NCBI GenBank assembly: GCA_003646505.1
Contig: QMKT01000036.1
Span: 1 to 12,523, forward strand
DNA from: Campylobacterota bacterium
GTDB lineage: Bacteria; Campylobacterota; Campylobacteria; Campylobacterales; Sulfurovaceae
Direction: 5' to 3'
Length of the DNA: 12,523 bases
Each line of letters begins with the position of its first letter. The first letter of the stretch is position 1. Of this stretch, positions 7,165 to 12,523 are shown one piece after another. Under the pieces are notes generated by a model. It saw nothing but the letters and a program-made list of their open reading frames with translations, did not search any database and was not told where the DNA came from. The position numbers and the translations under genes are program-made.

Positions 7165-7485
7165 TTAATACAGCTCCAACACATCAATCACTGGTGGTAT
7201 CAAAAACCGTAATGGGAGCCCTATCTCACCTATACCGCTAGTGACAAATACCTTTTCATCTTTAAATTTATAAAGACCTTGATCCCAAAGAACATCAGGA
7301 TCATTCACAGCAGACATCACCGCATAATCAGCAGCCCCAAATACAAAACCCCCATGTACTAAACCTTGGGTATCAGCAGACATTTCTTTTGTGGTATGTA
7401 AAAGTACTTCAGCGTAGTTCTCTTGTAGTTTGACAACCTTACCACATAATGAGGTGTCTATATTTAGATGAGTATTGAGTTGCAT
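7165..7485 (-). CDS. chimeric ORF: hotdog thioesterase N-terminus fused to metallophosphoesterase C-terminus
   Basis: The 106-residue product begins like a PaaI/YbgC-type hotdog thioesterase: MQLNTHLNID, then GLVHGGFVFGAADYAVMSAV (41-60) with the HGG and D elements typical of that fold, and NDPDV. From about residue 66 it changes to the C-terminal tail of a YkuE-type calcineurin-like phosphoesterase: QGLYKF, VFVTSGIGEIGLPLRF (79-94), PPVIDVLEL. Neither domain is complete: the thioesterase loses the later strands of its sheet and the phosphoesterase keeps none of its metal ligands. I infer an in-frame deletion joining two neighbouring genes, with activity probably lost. The ORF still has a good start: AGGA six bases before the ATG at 7485, and TATAAT at 7514-7509 on the minus strand. 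It lies 35 bp from the right REP. It could equally be listed as a pseudogene. Confidence 0.7.
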   Translation of the reverse strand: MQLNTHLNIDTSLCGKVVKLQENYAEVLLHTTKEMSADTQGLVHGGFVFGAADYAVMSAVNDPDVLWDQGLYKFKDEKVFVTSGIGEIGLPLRFLIPPVIDVLELY

Positions 7486-7508
7486 AATTATCCTAGACGA
7501 TCTTAACT

Positions 7509-7540
7509 ATTATAGCAAGAAGTGTATATACTAAACACTT
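7509..7540 (-). promoter_or_regulatory. promoter of the chimeric ORF with an inverted repeat over the -35 region
   Basis: On the minus strand TATAAT at 7514-7509 would start transcription near 7502 and give a leader of about 17 bases. Just upstream, AAGTGT and ACACTT (7520-7525 and 7535-7540) form an inverted repeat with a 9-base centre over the expected -35 position, which would suit a repressor site. A second TATAAT lies at 7551-7546. Confidence 0.4.
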
Positions 7541-7553
7541 AGTTTATTATAGG

Positions 7554-7632
7554 TTTGGATGAAAGGGTTTGGTGAAGAGAGGGAGCTTACATTTAGTAAG
7601 TGAACGAATGGAACCAAACCCATTCGTTCAAA
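7554..7632 (+). repeat. 79-base foldable intergenic element with two competing hairpins
   Basis: Arms 7554-7572 and 7614-7632 can pair over 19 positions: 16 Watson-Crick, two G-U and one A-A mismatch. The G-U pairs (7558-7628 and 7560-7626) exist only in plus-strand RNA; in the minus transcript they would be mismatches. The enclosed 41 bases hold a small hairpin CTTAC/GTAAG (7586-7600). A second strong hairpin, 11 bp perfect (7601-7611 with 7620-7630, loop AACCAAAC), uses the same right arm, so the two folds exclude each other. There is no U-run and no ORF of note. It could be a small RNA, a dispersed palindromic repeat or a MITE-like remnant. Confidence 0.6.
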
Positions 7633-7652
7633 GATATGATGAAATAAGTGAT

Positions 7653-8312
7653 TTAGTATGAAAATTTATACCCACGTCTACGAACTGTATGAATCACCTG
7701 AAAACCAAGAATACTCTTCAAACGCTTACGAATTTGGTTGATAGCAACCTCTACAGTATTATCACTCACATACTCAGGCTCTTCCCAAAGTGCATTAATG
7801 ATCTCATCTTTTGAAAACACCCTTTGCTTACGAAGCGCCAGATACGCCAAGATATCAAATGTTTTACCATTCAAAGAAACGATCTTTTCATCATACTCTA
7901 TCTTTTTATTGGCTATGTCGATCACTAGTTTTTCAATCGTAACTTGTGTGCCAAAAAGATGTCTCATATTGGCTAACACTCTAGCGGCTATAAGATCAGG
8001 GTGTTCACAGTGCTGATAGATCACATCATCTACACCTAAAGCATAAAAAGCAGCTTGCTGATTAAGATTACTTGTTAGTATCATGATCTTTGTTTCACTC
8101 TTTTTCTTTTTTACTTCATTGACATAACGTTCAAGTGAATACTTGACACCTTCATCAACAATAATAACAAGTTCATAGTGTCTAAAGTCTGTAAAATTTG
8201 TTGCATCATAGATATCTTTTGCATTATCAACAATACAAATAAAATATTTATCTAATTCTTTTTCTAGTTCTTTAACGTATTCATCGCCGAAACCTACAGT
8301 TAATATTCTCAT
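7653..8312 (-). CDS. atypical orphan response regulator, HsrA/HP1043-like (OmpR/PhoB family)
   Basis: This 219-residue DNA-binding regulator has a receiver-like domain (about 1-118) and an OmpR/PhoB winged-helix domain (about 125-219). The recognition region, WEEPEYVSDNTVEVAINQIR (176-195), then VRRRGYKF, closely resembles HP1043/HsrA of Helicobacter and CosR of Campylobacter as I remember them. The receiver lacks the usual chemistry. The position of the phospho-acceptor Asp in YELVIIVDE is V52, the N-terminal acidic pair is missing (VGFGDE), and the conserved Lys before Pro is replaced in QHCEHP. It therefore probably works without phosphorylation. The C-terminal Cys that I recall in HsrA and CosR (RFCYPK) is Ser218 here. 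No sensor kinase adjoins it. It stands alone with its own leader region. It may be the HsrA ortholog or a paralog; the divergent receiver leaves this open. Confidence 0.85.
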   Translation of the reverse strand: MRILTVGFGDEYVKELEKELDKYFICIVDNAKDIYDATNFTDFRHYELVIIVDEGVKYSLERYVNEVKKKKSETKIMILTSNLNQQAAFYALGVDDVIYQHCEHPDLIAARVLANMRHLFGTQVTIEKLVIDIANKKIEYDEKIVSLNGKTFDILAYLALRKQRVFSKDEIINALWEEPEYVSDNTVEVAINQIRKRLKSILGFQVIHTVRRRGYKFSY

Positions 8313-8315
8313 TTA

Positions 8316-8384
8316 TTTCCAATCAATGGAAAAGTAGTAAATCTTAAAGTTTTTCCACTTTTCTCTTTTATTAGCGTATTTATA
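8316..8384 (-). promoter_or_regulatory. leader of the HsrA-like gene: promoter and alternative hairpins at the ribosome binding site
   Basis: On the minus strand TATAAA at 8384-8379 would start transcription near 8372 and give a leader of about 60 bases. In RNA order it contains TGGAAAA (8357-8351), TTTTCCA (8333-8327) and TGGAAA (8321-8316). The middle segment can pair with either neighbour. Pairing with the last one buries the only SD-like GGA, a few bases before the ATG at 8312; pairing with the first frees it. Confidence 0.4.
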
Positions 8385-8439
8385 GCTAAATGTACCTTAT
8401 TTAAAAATAAAAGTAGCCTGTTCTAAGAAAAGTTTAACC
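8385..8439. other. AT-rich spacer after cmoB
   Basis: This spacer lies between the cmoB stop and the regulator promoter. It holds only a TTATTT/AAATAA palindrome at 8397-8410, too weak to call a terminator with confidence. Confidence 0.3.
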
Positions 8440-9348
8440 TTATTTTAATGCTTTAATAGCTTTTATATAAATTCTTTTAGGTGCCGGGTAGCCTTCTACG
8501 GTTTTTGTATCATCCTTGGGATCGAGGAAATCTTCTAGGCTTTGCGTATCTATCCACTCTGTTTTTCGTTGTTCATGCCGTTCTGTTTTCATCATTTCAA
8601 GTACTTCAACGGTTTCAAACCCTGCTCTGTGGCACCAATTTTTAAGGGCAGCCACTGTAGGAACGAAATAGATGTTTGGTATCTTCGAATAACGGTCTTT
8701 AGGTGTTAAACACATTTCACCCTCACCATCTATCATAAACGTGTCTAAGATGAGTTCTCCACCTTTATTAAGACCTTTAAAAAGTGATTTGAGCATTGCG
8801 ACAGGATCAGACCTGTGATAGAGTACACCTAAACAAAAAAGTGTATCAAACTTGTGTTCATAAAACGCAACATGTTCCACACCCAAAAGTTCATACACAA
8901 TGTCAGACTTTACAAAATGATTGATAAATTGAAATTGTGAATAATAAATGGCAGAAGGATCAAAACCAATAAGCTTTTTAGGGTGTTGTGCGAGCATACG
9001 AAATAAATAGTATCCGTTATTACAGCCTATATCTCCTACAATTTTATCCTGAAGATCAAAGTGTGGTTCAAGTAAATTGTATTTGATCTGACTTTGCCAT
9101 TCGGAATCTATAAAAAGGTCATTAAGTTGAAACGGCCCTTTTCGCCAAGGCTTCATCAGCAATGCTGTCTCTTTGATCTGCGCTGCATCTTGAGGGCTCA
9201 GATCTTCTATTTGAACTTCAACCTTGTCTCCAAGTTTAAGTTCAATATTTTCATACGCTTTGAGCTTTTTAATGGCTTCCTGATAGGGAATGATATTTTT
9301 CCATGTAAGCCATTTTTTTCGTTCTTCTCGTAATGTATCTAGATTCAT
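8440..9348 (-). CDS. cmoB: tRNA U34 carboxymethyltransferase
   Basis: CmoB transfers a carboxymethyl group from carboxy-S-adenosylmethionine to 5-hydroxyuridine at tRNA wobble position 34, giving cmo5U, which widens codon reading. The 302-residue protein shows the family-specific MKPWRKGPF (66-73 region) and DSEWQS (81-86). The Rossmann-fold SAM loop DIGCNNGYY (106-114), GFDPS (128-132), GVLYHRSDP (174-182), KTEWIDT and the signature FLDPKDDTKTVEGYPAPKR near the end follow. It is somewhat shorter than E. coli CmoB, mainly at the N-terminus, and very like the Campylobacter form. Its ATG immediately follows the TAG of the cyclophilin gene with no spacer and no clear SD, so expression probably depends on translational coupling. 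The carboxy-SAM synthase CmoA is not in the window. Confidence 0.95.
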   Translation of the reverse strand: MNLDTLREERKKWLTWKNIIPYQEAIKKLKAYENIELKLGDKVEVQIEDLSPQDAAQIKETALLMKPWRKGPFQLNDLFIDSEWQSQIKYNLLEPHFDLQDKIVGDIGCNNGYYLFRMLAQHPKKLIGFDPSAIYYSQFQFINHFVKSDIVYELLGVEHVAFYEHKFDTLFCLGVLYHRSDPVAMLKSLFKGLNKGGELILDTFMIDGEGEMCLTPKDRYSKIPNIYFVPTVAALKNWCHRAGFETVEVLEMMKTERHEQRKTEWIDTQSLEDFLDPKDDTKTVEGYPAPKRIYIKAIKALK

Positions 9349-9882
9349 CTATTTTTTGATATACGCTTTCTTGATCACTTGTTTGAACATTGGCACATTA
9401 TTACCTGGAGAAACAGATACATTTTCCATTTTTTGTACAACATTTTTCCCTTTTATCACTTCACCAAAGATGGTATGCTTTCCGTTTAACCAACCTGTAG
9501 GAGCAAGTGTTATAAAAAACTGGCTTCCGTTTGTAACAGGTCCTCTGTTAGCCATAGCAAGTAAAAAAGGTTTATCAAAAACAACATTATTTGCAAATTC
9601 ATCTTTAAAATCTTTTTTCCAAATTGACTCACCACCTCTACCTGTACCTGTAGGATCACCACCTTGGATCATAAACCCTTTAATGATCCTATGAAAGATA
9701 AGTCCATTGTAGTATCCATTTTTGACATGTGTAGTAAAGTTCTCTACAGCAAGCGGTGCAACTTTAGGATAAAGTTTTAATTCTATCTTTCCTACATTAG
9801 TCTCGAGTACAACAATGGTATCTTTTGCATAACCTTGAACACTCAAACCTAAAAACAACAATCCTATTAACAATTTTTTCAT
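9349..9882 (-). CDS. secreted cyclophilin-type peptidyl-prolyl cis-trans isomerase
   Basis: This 177-residue protein is predicted to catalyse proline isomerisation during folding of periplasmic proteins. A Sec signal peptide (MKKLLIGLLFLGLSVQGYA) would be cut after residue 19. The cyclophilin domain is complete. FHRIIKGFMIQGGD carries R65, F70, M71 and Q73; SQFFIT includes F122; WLNGKHTIFGEV carries W131, L132 and H136. These match the active-site set known from human cyclophilin A. The ATG has AAAGGA seven bases upstream, and a TATAAT sits in the 46-bp gap after rny. It is directly fused end to start with cmoB. Confidence 0.94.
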   Translation of the reverse strand: MKKLLIGLLFLGLSVQGYAKDTIVVLETNVGKIELKLYPKVAPLAVENFTTHVKNGYYNGLIFHRIIKGFMIQGGDPTGTGRGGESIWKKDFKDEFANNVVFDKPFLLAMANRGPVTNGSQFFITLAPTGWLNGKHTIFGEVIKGKNVVQKMENVSVSPGNNVPMFKQVIKKAYIKK

Positions 9883-9902
9883 CTTTTTTCCTTTAAATAT
9901 AT

Positions 9903-9915
9903 TCTGGACATTATA
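9903..9915 (-). promoter_or_regulatory. candidate promoter of the cyclophilin-cmoB pair
   Basis: TATAAT on the minus strand (9915-9910), in the 46-bp gap downstream of rny, would start transcription near 9903 and give a leader of about 20 bases containing AAAGGA. The -35 region is unremarkable. It would allow expression independent of the fthC-type gene and rny. Confidence 0.45.
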
Positions 9916-9928
9916 ACGATTTTACAAT

Positions 9929-11452
9929 TTACTTTGCATAAGATGCAGCCCTTACTTCTCTTATTACATTCACTTTTATCTCACCAGGGTACTGTACCTT
10001 TTCCTGTATCTCCTTGGCTATCTCTTTACTTAGGAGTACTGCTTCATTATCGGACATTTTTTGGGCGTTGACAAAAACACGTATCTCTCTGCCTGCATTG
10101 ATCGCATAAGCCTGATTGACATAAGATTTACCCAATGCAATCTCTTCTACTTCTTTTACACGCTTGGTAAAACTTTCAAGTACTTCTCTTCTTGCTCCTG
10201 GTCGCGCGGCAGAGAGCTTATCTGCTGTACATACTGCTGCAGATTCAACAGAGTCAGGCTCTTCATGTCCATGATGAGCATAAATGGCATTGATGACAGT
10301 GGGATGTTCTCCATGTCTACGGCAAAGGTCTGCCCCTATATCTACATGTGACCCACCCATATCTTGTGTCAATGCTTTACCAATGTCGTGCAACAAACCT
10401 GCACGCAGAGCCAACTTTTCATCTCCACCCATCTCTGCTGCCATTACACGTGCCAGTCTGGCAACTTCCAAAGTATGTGCCAGTGCATTTTGACCATAAC
10501 TGGCTCTGTACTTCATACGTCCGAGCAGTCTTATAAGCTCTTCATGCATAGGGAAAAGGCCTAACTCTATTACTATATTTTCACCCTCTTCATAGGTTTT
10601 ATCTTCAAACTCTGTTTCTACTTTTGCATGGACTTCTTCGATCCGCCCCGGATGAATACGGCCATCTTCCACAAGTATCTCTATGACCCGCGTTGCGATA
10701 GCTCTTCTATAGAGGTTAAAAGAGCTCACCAGAATCACTCCAGGTGTTTCATCGATCACAATATCAACACCCAACAACATTTCAAGAGACTTGATATTAC
10801 GTCCCTCTTTCCCTATGATACGCCCTTTATGCTCATCACTGGGTAAGGTAATAATATTAATAAGCCTTTCACCCGCAAACTCTCCTGCATAACGTGTAGT
10901 TGCCTGAGCTAAAATATAGTTGGCTTTTTTCTCACCCTCTTCTTTGGCTATCTGTTCATACTTACGTACAATACCTGCAACCTCTGCACGGCTCTGTTCT
11001 TCCACTTTTTCTAAAATATATACTTTGGCTTCGTCTTTAGTCAAAGAAGCCACATTTTGCATTTTTTCTACAGTGAGCGCGATCGTTTCTTTTTTCTCTG
11101 CTTCTAGTTTTTTAAGATGTACTTCTTTCTCTAAAACTCTTTGTTCTAAAAGTTTAAGTGCATTTTCTTCTGCCACAAACTCTTTTGTCTGCAGGATCAA
11201 AGTACGATTACGTTCATCTACTTTTGCTACACGTTTTTGAAACTCACCTTCAAGTTCGATCTCTTTTTCTTTGATTTTGACATGGGCTTTTTCAAGCAAG
11301 ATATCTGCTTCATTTTCAATAGCTTTTGCTTTCGCTTTTGCTTCTATTCCTATATGTGAAAAACTATTTTTAGCTACTTTTTTAGTCCAAAAGTAAGCTA
11401 TAGCCGCTCCCGTGGATACCCCTGCAACACCTGCGGTAATTATACCTAACAT
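9929..11452 (-). CDS. rny: ribonuclease Y
   Basis: This 507-residue membrane-anchored endoribonuclease starts mRNA decay. Domains in order: an N-terminal transmembrane segment (about 2-22); a long, Lys/Glu-rich coiled coil (about 35-190); a KH RNA-binding domain with HKGRIIGKEGRNIKSLE (208-224) containing the GxxG loop; and an HD hydrolase domain with H326, the catalytic HD pair H355-D356 in LLHDIGKA, and YAHHGHEEPDS (391-401). The C-terminal extension ends VREVRAASYAK-like, as usual for RNase Y. Length and order are typical. The ATG has AAGGA seven bases upstream, and the gene begins 16 bp after the cyclo-ligase gene ends, so the two are probably cotranscribed. Confidence 0.97.
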   Translation of the reverse strand: MLGIITAGVAGVSTGAAIAYFWTKKVAKNSFSHIGIEAKAKAKAIENEADILLEKAHVKIKEKEIELEGEFQKRVAKVDERNRTLILQTKEFVAEENALKLLEQRVLEKEVHLKKLEAEKKETIALTVEKMQNVASLTKDEAKVYILEKVEEQSRAEVAGIVRKYEQIAKEEGEKKANYILAQATTRYAGEFAGERLINIITLPSDEHKGRIIGKEGRNIKSLEMLLGVDIVIDETPGVILVSSFNLYRRAIATRVIEILVEDGRIHPGRIEEVHAKVETEFEDKTYEEGENIVIELGLFPMHEELIRLLGRMKYRASYGQNALAHTLEVARLARVMAAEMGGDEKLALRAGLLHDIGKALTQDMGGSHVDIGADLCRRHGEHPTVINAIYAHHGHEEPDSVESAAVCTADKLSAARPGARREVLESFTKRVKEVEEIALGKSYVNQAYAINAGREIRVFVNAQKMSDNEAVLLSKEIAKEIQEKVQYPGEIKVNVIREVRAASYAK

Positions 11453-11468
11453 TATTAATCCTTCACGT

Positions 11469-12014
11469 CTAAGGCGTGAGTATCATGTCTGCCCTTACAT
11501 CATAATCATCAGTTACAATCTCTTTTGCATAACACAATTCACGCGCAACAAAAACGACTTGTTTTATATTTTTTTTATTCTTTTCAAAAAATCGATCATA
11601 CATGCCCTTCCCAAATCCAACACGTCTATGTGTCACATCTACACCTACTATAGGGACTATGGCAATATCTATTTGTTTTTTTCTATATTGTTTTGAATCT
11701 TTTGGTTCTTTAATACCAAACTTTTTTTGTAAGAGTGGTAGTCTATATTTTACCAATCTAAAACTTGCACCTTCCATAAATGGTACATAGAGTTTTCTCT
11801 TTTCTTTTCGTAAACGCTGTATGAGCGGATACAAATTCACTTCAATCTCTAATGGCAGATAAAGCATTACATTTTGAGCATTACTTTGCACGATATATGT
11901 ATACAAAATAGTTAAAATTTTTTTGTCTTTTGCATAAGACCCTAATGCCGACGTTTTTTTTAATCGCTTTAAACAATCACTTCTAAATGCTTTTTTGCTA
12001 TCTTCTTTTATCAT
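11469..12014 (-). CDS. 5-formyltetrahydrofolate cyclo-ligase
   Basis: This 181-residue cytoplasmic enzyme (MTHFS, also called FthC or YgfA) converts 5-formyl-THF to 5,10-methenyl-THF with ATP, returning a storage or inhibitory folate to one-carbon metabolism. Family marks are the basic N-terminus with KKAFR, the YLPLEIEVN strand-turn (52-60), PIVGVDVTHRRVGFGKGMYDRF (121-142) holding the diagnostic GxGxGxYDR-type loop, and the final ADMILTP (175-181). The SD is poor (CGGA before the ATG). A TATAAT/TATAGC-rich divergent promoter region lies just upstream. It leads into rny with a 16-bp gap. Confidence 0.93.
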   Translation of the reverse strand: MIKEDSKKAFRSDCLKRLKKTSALGSYAKDKKILTILYTYIVQSNAQNVMLYLPLEIEVNLYPLIQRLRKEKRKLYVPFMEGASFRLVKYRLPLLQKKFGIKEPKDSKQYRKKQIDIAIVPIVGVDVTHRRVGFGKGMYDRFFEKNKKNIKQVVFVARELCYAKEIVTDDYDVRADMILTP

Positions 12015-12024
12015 ACCAATCCGT

Positions 12025-12069
12025 TATAATTTAATGCTCTTTAGCTATAATCGCTATACTAATTATAGC
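12025..12069. promoter_or_regulatory. divergent promoter region with an 8-bp inverted repeat
   Basis: GCTATAAT (12044-12051) and ATTATAGC (12062-12069) form a perfect inverted repeat around CGCTATACTA. Plus-strand -10 candidates for the lipoprotein gene are TATAAT at 12025-12030 and 12046-12051 and TATACT at 12055-12060. A minus-strand TATAAT at 12067-12062 would serve the cyclo-ligase gene. Opposing -10 elements overlap within about 20 bp, so the two promoters probably compete, or share an operator. Confidence 0.45.
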
Positions 12070-12081
12070 AAAAGGGACTGT

Positions 12082-12523
12082 GTGCACAAAATATCTGCTC
12101 TACTTTTATCCATATTACTCATAAGTTTAACAGGATGTGAAGATAAAAAACCTGATGAAACCCCTATACCCATTGAAAATACGACTGAATTTGTTTCCAA
12201 ATCTCAGGACAATTCAGTCCGGGGAAAAAGTGTTAAAGCCAACGGACAAACAAAACCACACGATGACAATACCTCACCTACGTCACCTTCTACTGAAATA
12301 CCTGAGCACATGACCGGCACAGATACTTTTATGCTTCTCAACACAAAAAGTAAAAGTCATAAAGTCACACTTACTAATGATCAAGTCATTTTTCAGCACA
12401 ACAACAAAGACATTGTTTTGATCAACCTTTTTGCAACATGGTGTCCTCCTTGTATAGGGGAACTTTCCTACTTGAACACCCTTCAAAAAAAGTACAGTAA
12501 TGACCTTTTGCTTGTAGGCGTCC
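12082..12523 (+). CDS. TlpA-like thioredoxin-fold lipoprotein (partial, runs off the window)
   Basis: The frame is open from a GTG at 12082 to the last base: 147 complete codons, no stop. AGGGA at 12073-12077 is the SD, and no ATG lies in frame before an upstream stop, so GTG is the start. Residues 1-18 form a lipoprotein signal with lipobox LTGC (16-19), so the protein is anchored to a membrane facing the periplasm. A polar, Pro/Ser/Thr-rich linker (about 20-78) follows. The thioredoxin fold begins near residue 80, with INLFATWCPPCIGELSYL and the redox pair C121/C124 in WCPPC. It probably keeps periplasmic cysteines reduced, for example for cytochrome c maturation, or acts as a thiol oxidoreductase; the missing C-terminus prevents a firmer call. 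Confidence 0.9.
   Translation, partial: MHKISALLLSILLISLTGCEDKKPDETPIPIENTTEFVSKSQDNSVRGKSVKANGQTKPHDDNTSPTSPSTEIPEHMTGTDTFMLLNTKSKSHKVTLTNDQVIFQHNNKDIVLINLFATWCPPCIGELSYLNTLQKKYSNDLLLVGV

Noticed and set aside
10061..11240. Several plus-strand ORFs opposite RNase Y
   Set aside because: All are shadows of the rny reading frame, which has complete transmembrane, KH and HD domains.
12283..12486. Minus-strand ORF of 67 codons near the right edge
   Set aside because: It lies entirely antisense to the lipoprotein/thioredoxin frame, which has a signal peptide, lipobox and WCPPC motif.
1..12523. CRISPR arrays, tRNA, rRNA, prophage or toxin-antitoxin modules
   Set aside because: No regularly spaced repeats, tRNA-like cloverleaf arms, rRNA motifs or phage genes were seen on either strand.

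Overview
This window looks like chromosomal DNA from a free-living campylobacterotal (epsilonproteobacterial) bacterium, probably of the Sulfurimonas/Sulfurovum kind. The reasons are the low G+C content, the combination of a campylobacterotal-type CmoB, RNase Y and an HsrA/HP1043-like orphan regulator, and the tightly packed, functionally mixed operons. I infer this from protein motifs; no database search was possible.

Layout. Bases 1-229 hold no gene, only a potentially structured stretch. Five minus-strand genes run from 5884 down to 230: a ferritin-like DUF455-type protein, lpxK, argB, a di-haem cytochrome c peroxidase and a membrane GGDEF-EAL protein. All junctions overlap or are 14 bp or less apart, so they form one likely operon. 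Diverging from it at 5901 is a glyoxalase-II-like metallo-beta-lactamase hydrolase. Next comes a mobile-type unit (6524-7130): a complete REP-associated tyrosine transposase (RAYT) framed by two perfectly matching inverted REP hairpins, each starting with the GTAG tetranucleotide. Just beyond it is a short minus-strand ORF (7165-7485) that appears to be a chimera of a hotdog thioesterase N-terminus and a metallophosphoesterase C-terminus, suggesting a deletion scar. After a strongly foldable intergenic element (7554-7632) comes the HsrA-like regulator. A second minus-strand cluster (12014 down to 8440) carries 5-formyltetrahydrofolate cyclo-ligase, RNase Y, a secreted cyclophilin and cmoB. The right edge holds the start of a divergent TlpA-like thioredoxin lipoprotein, cut by the window end.

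Functionally the window mixes housekeeping (lipid A, arginine, folate, mRNA decay, tRNA wobble modification), periplasmic peroxide, folding and redox functions (peroxidase, cyclophilin, TlpA-like protein) and signalling (c-di-GMP enzyme, orphan regulator). I found no CRISPR array, rRNA, tRNA or prophage. The least ordinary part is 6520-7640: the RAYT/REP unit, the chimeric ORF and the structured element lie side by side. A possible RNA switch precedes the regulator gene.
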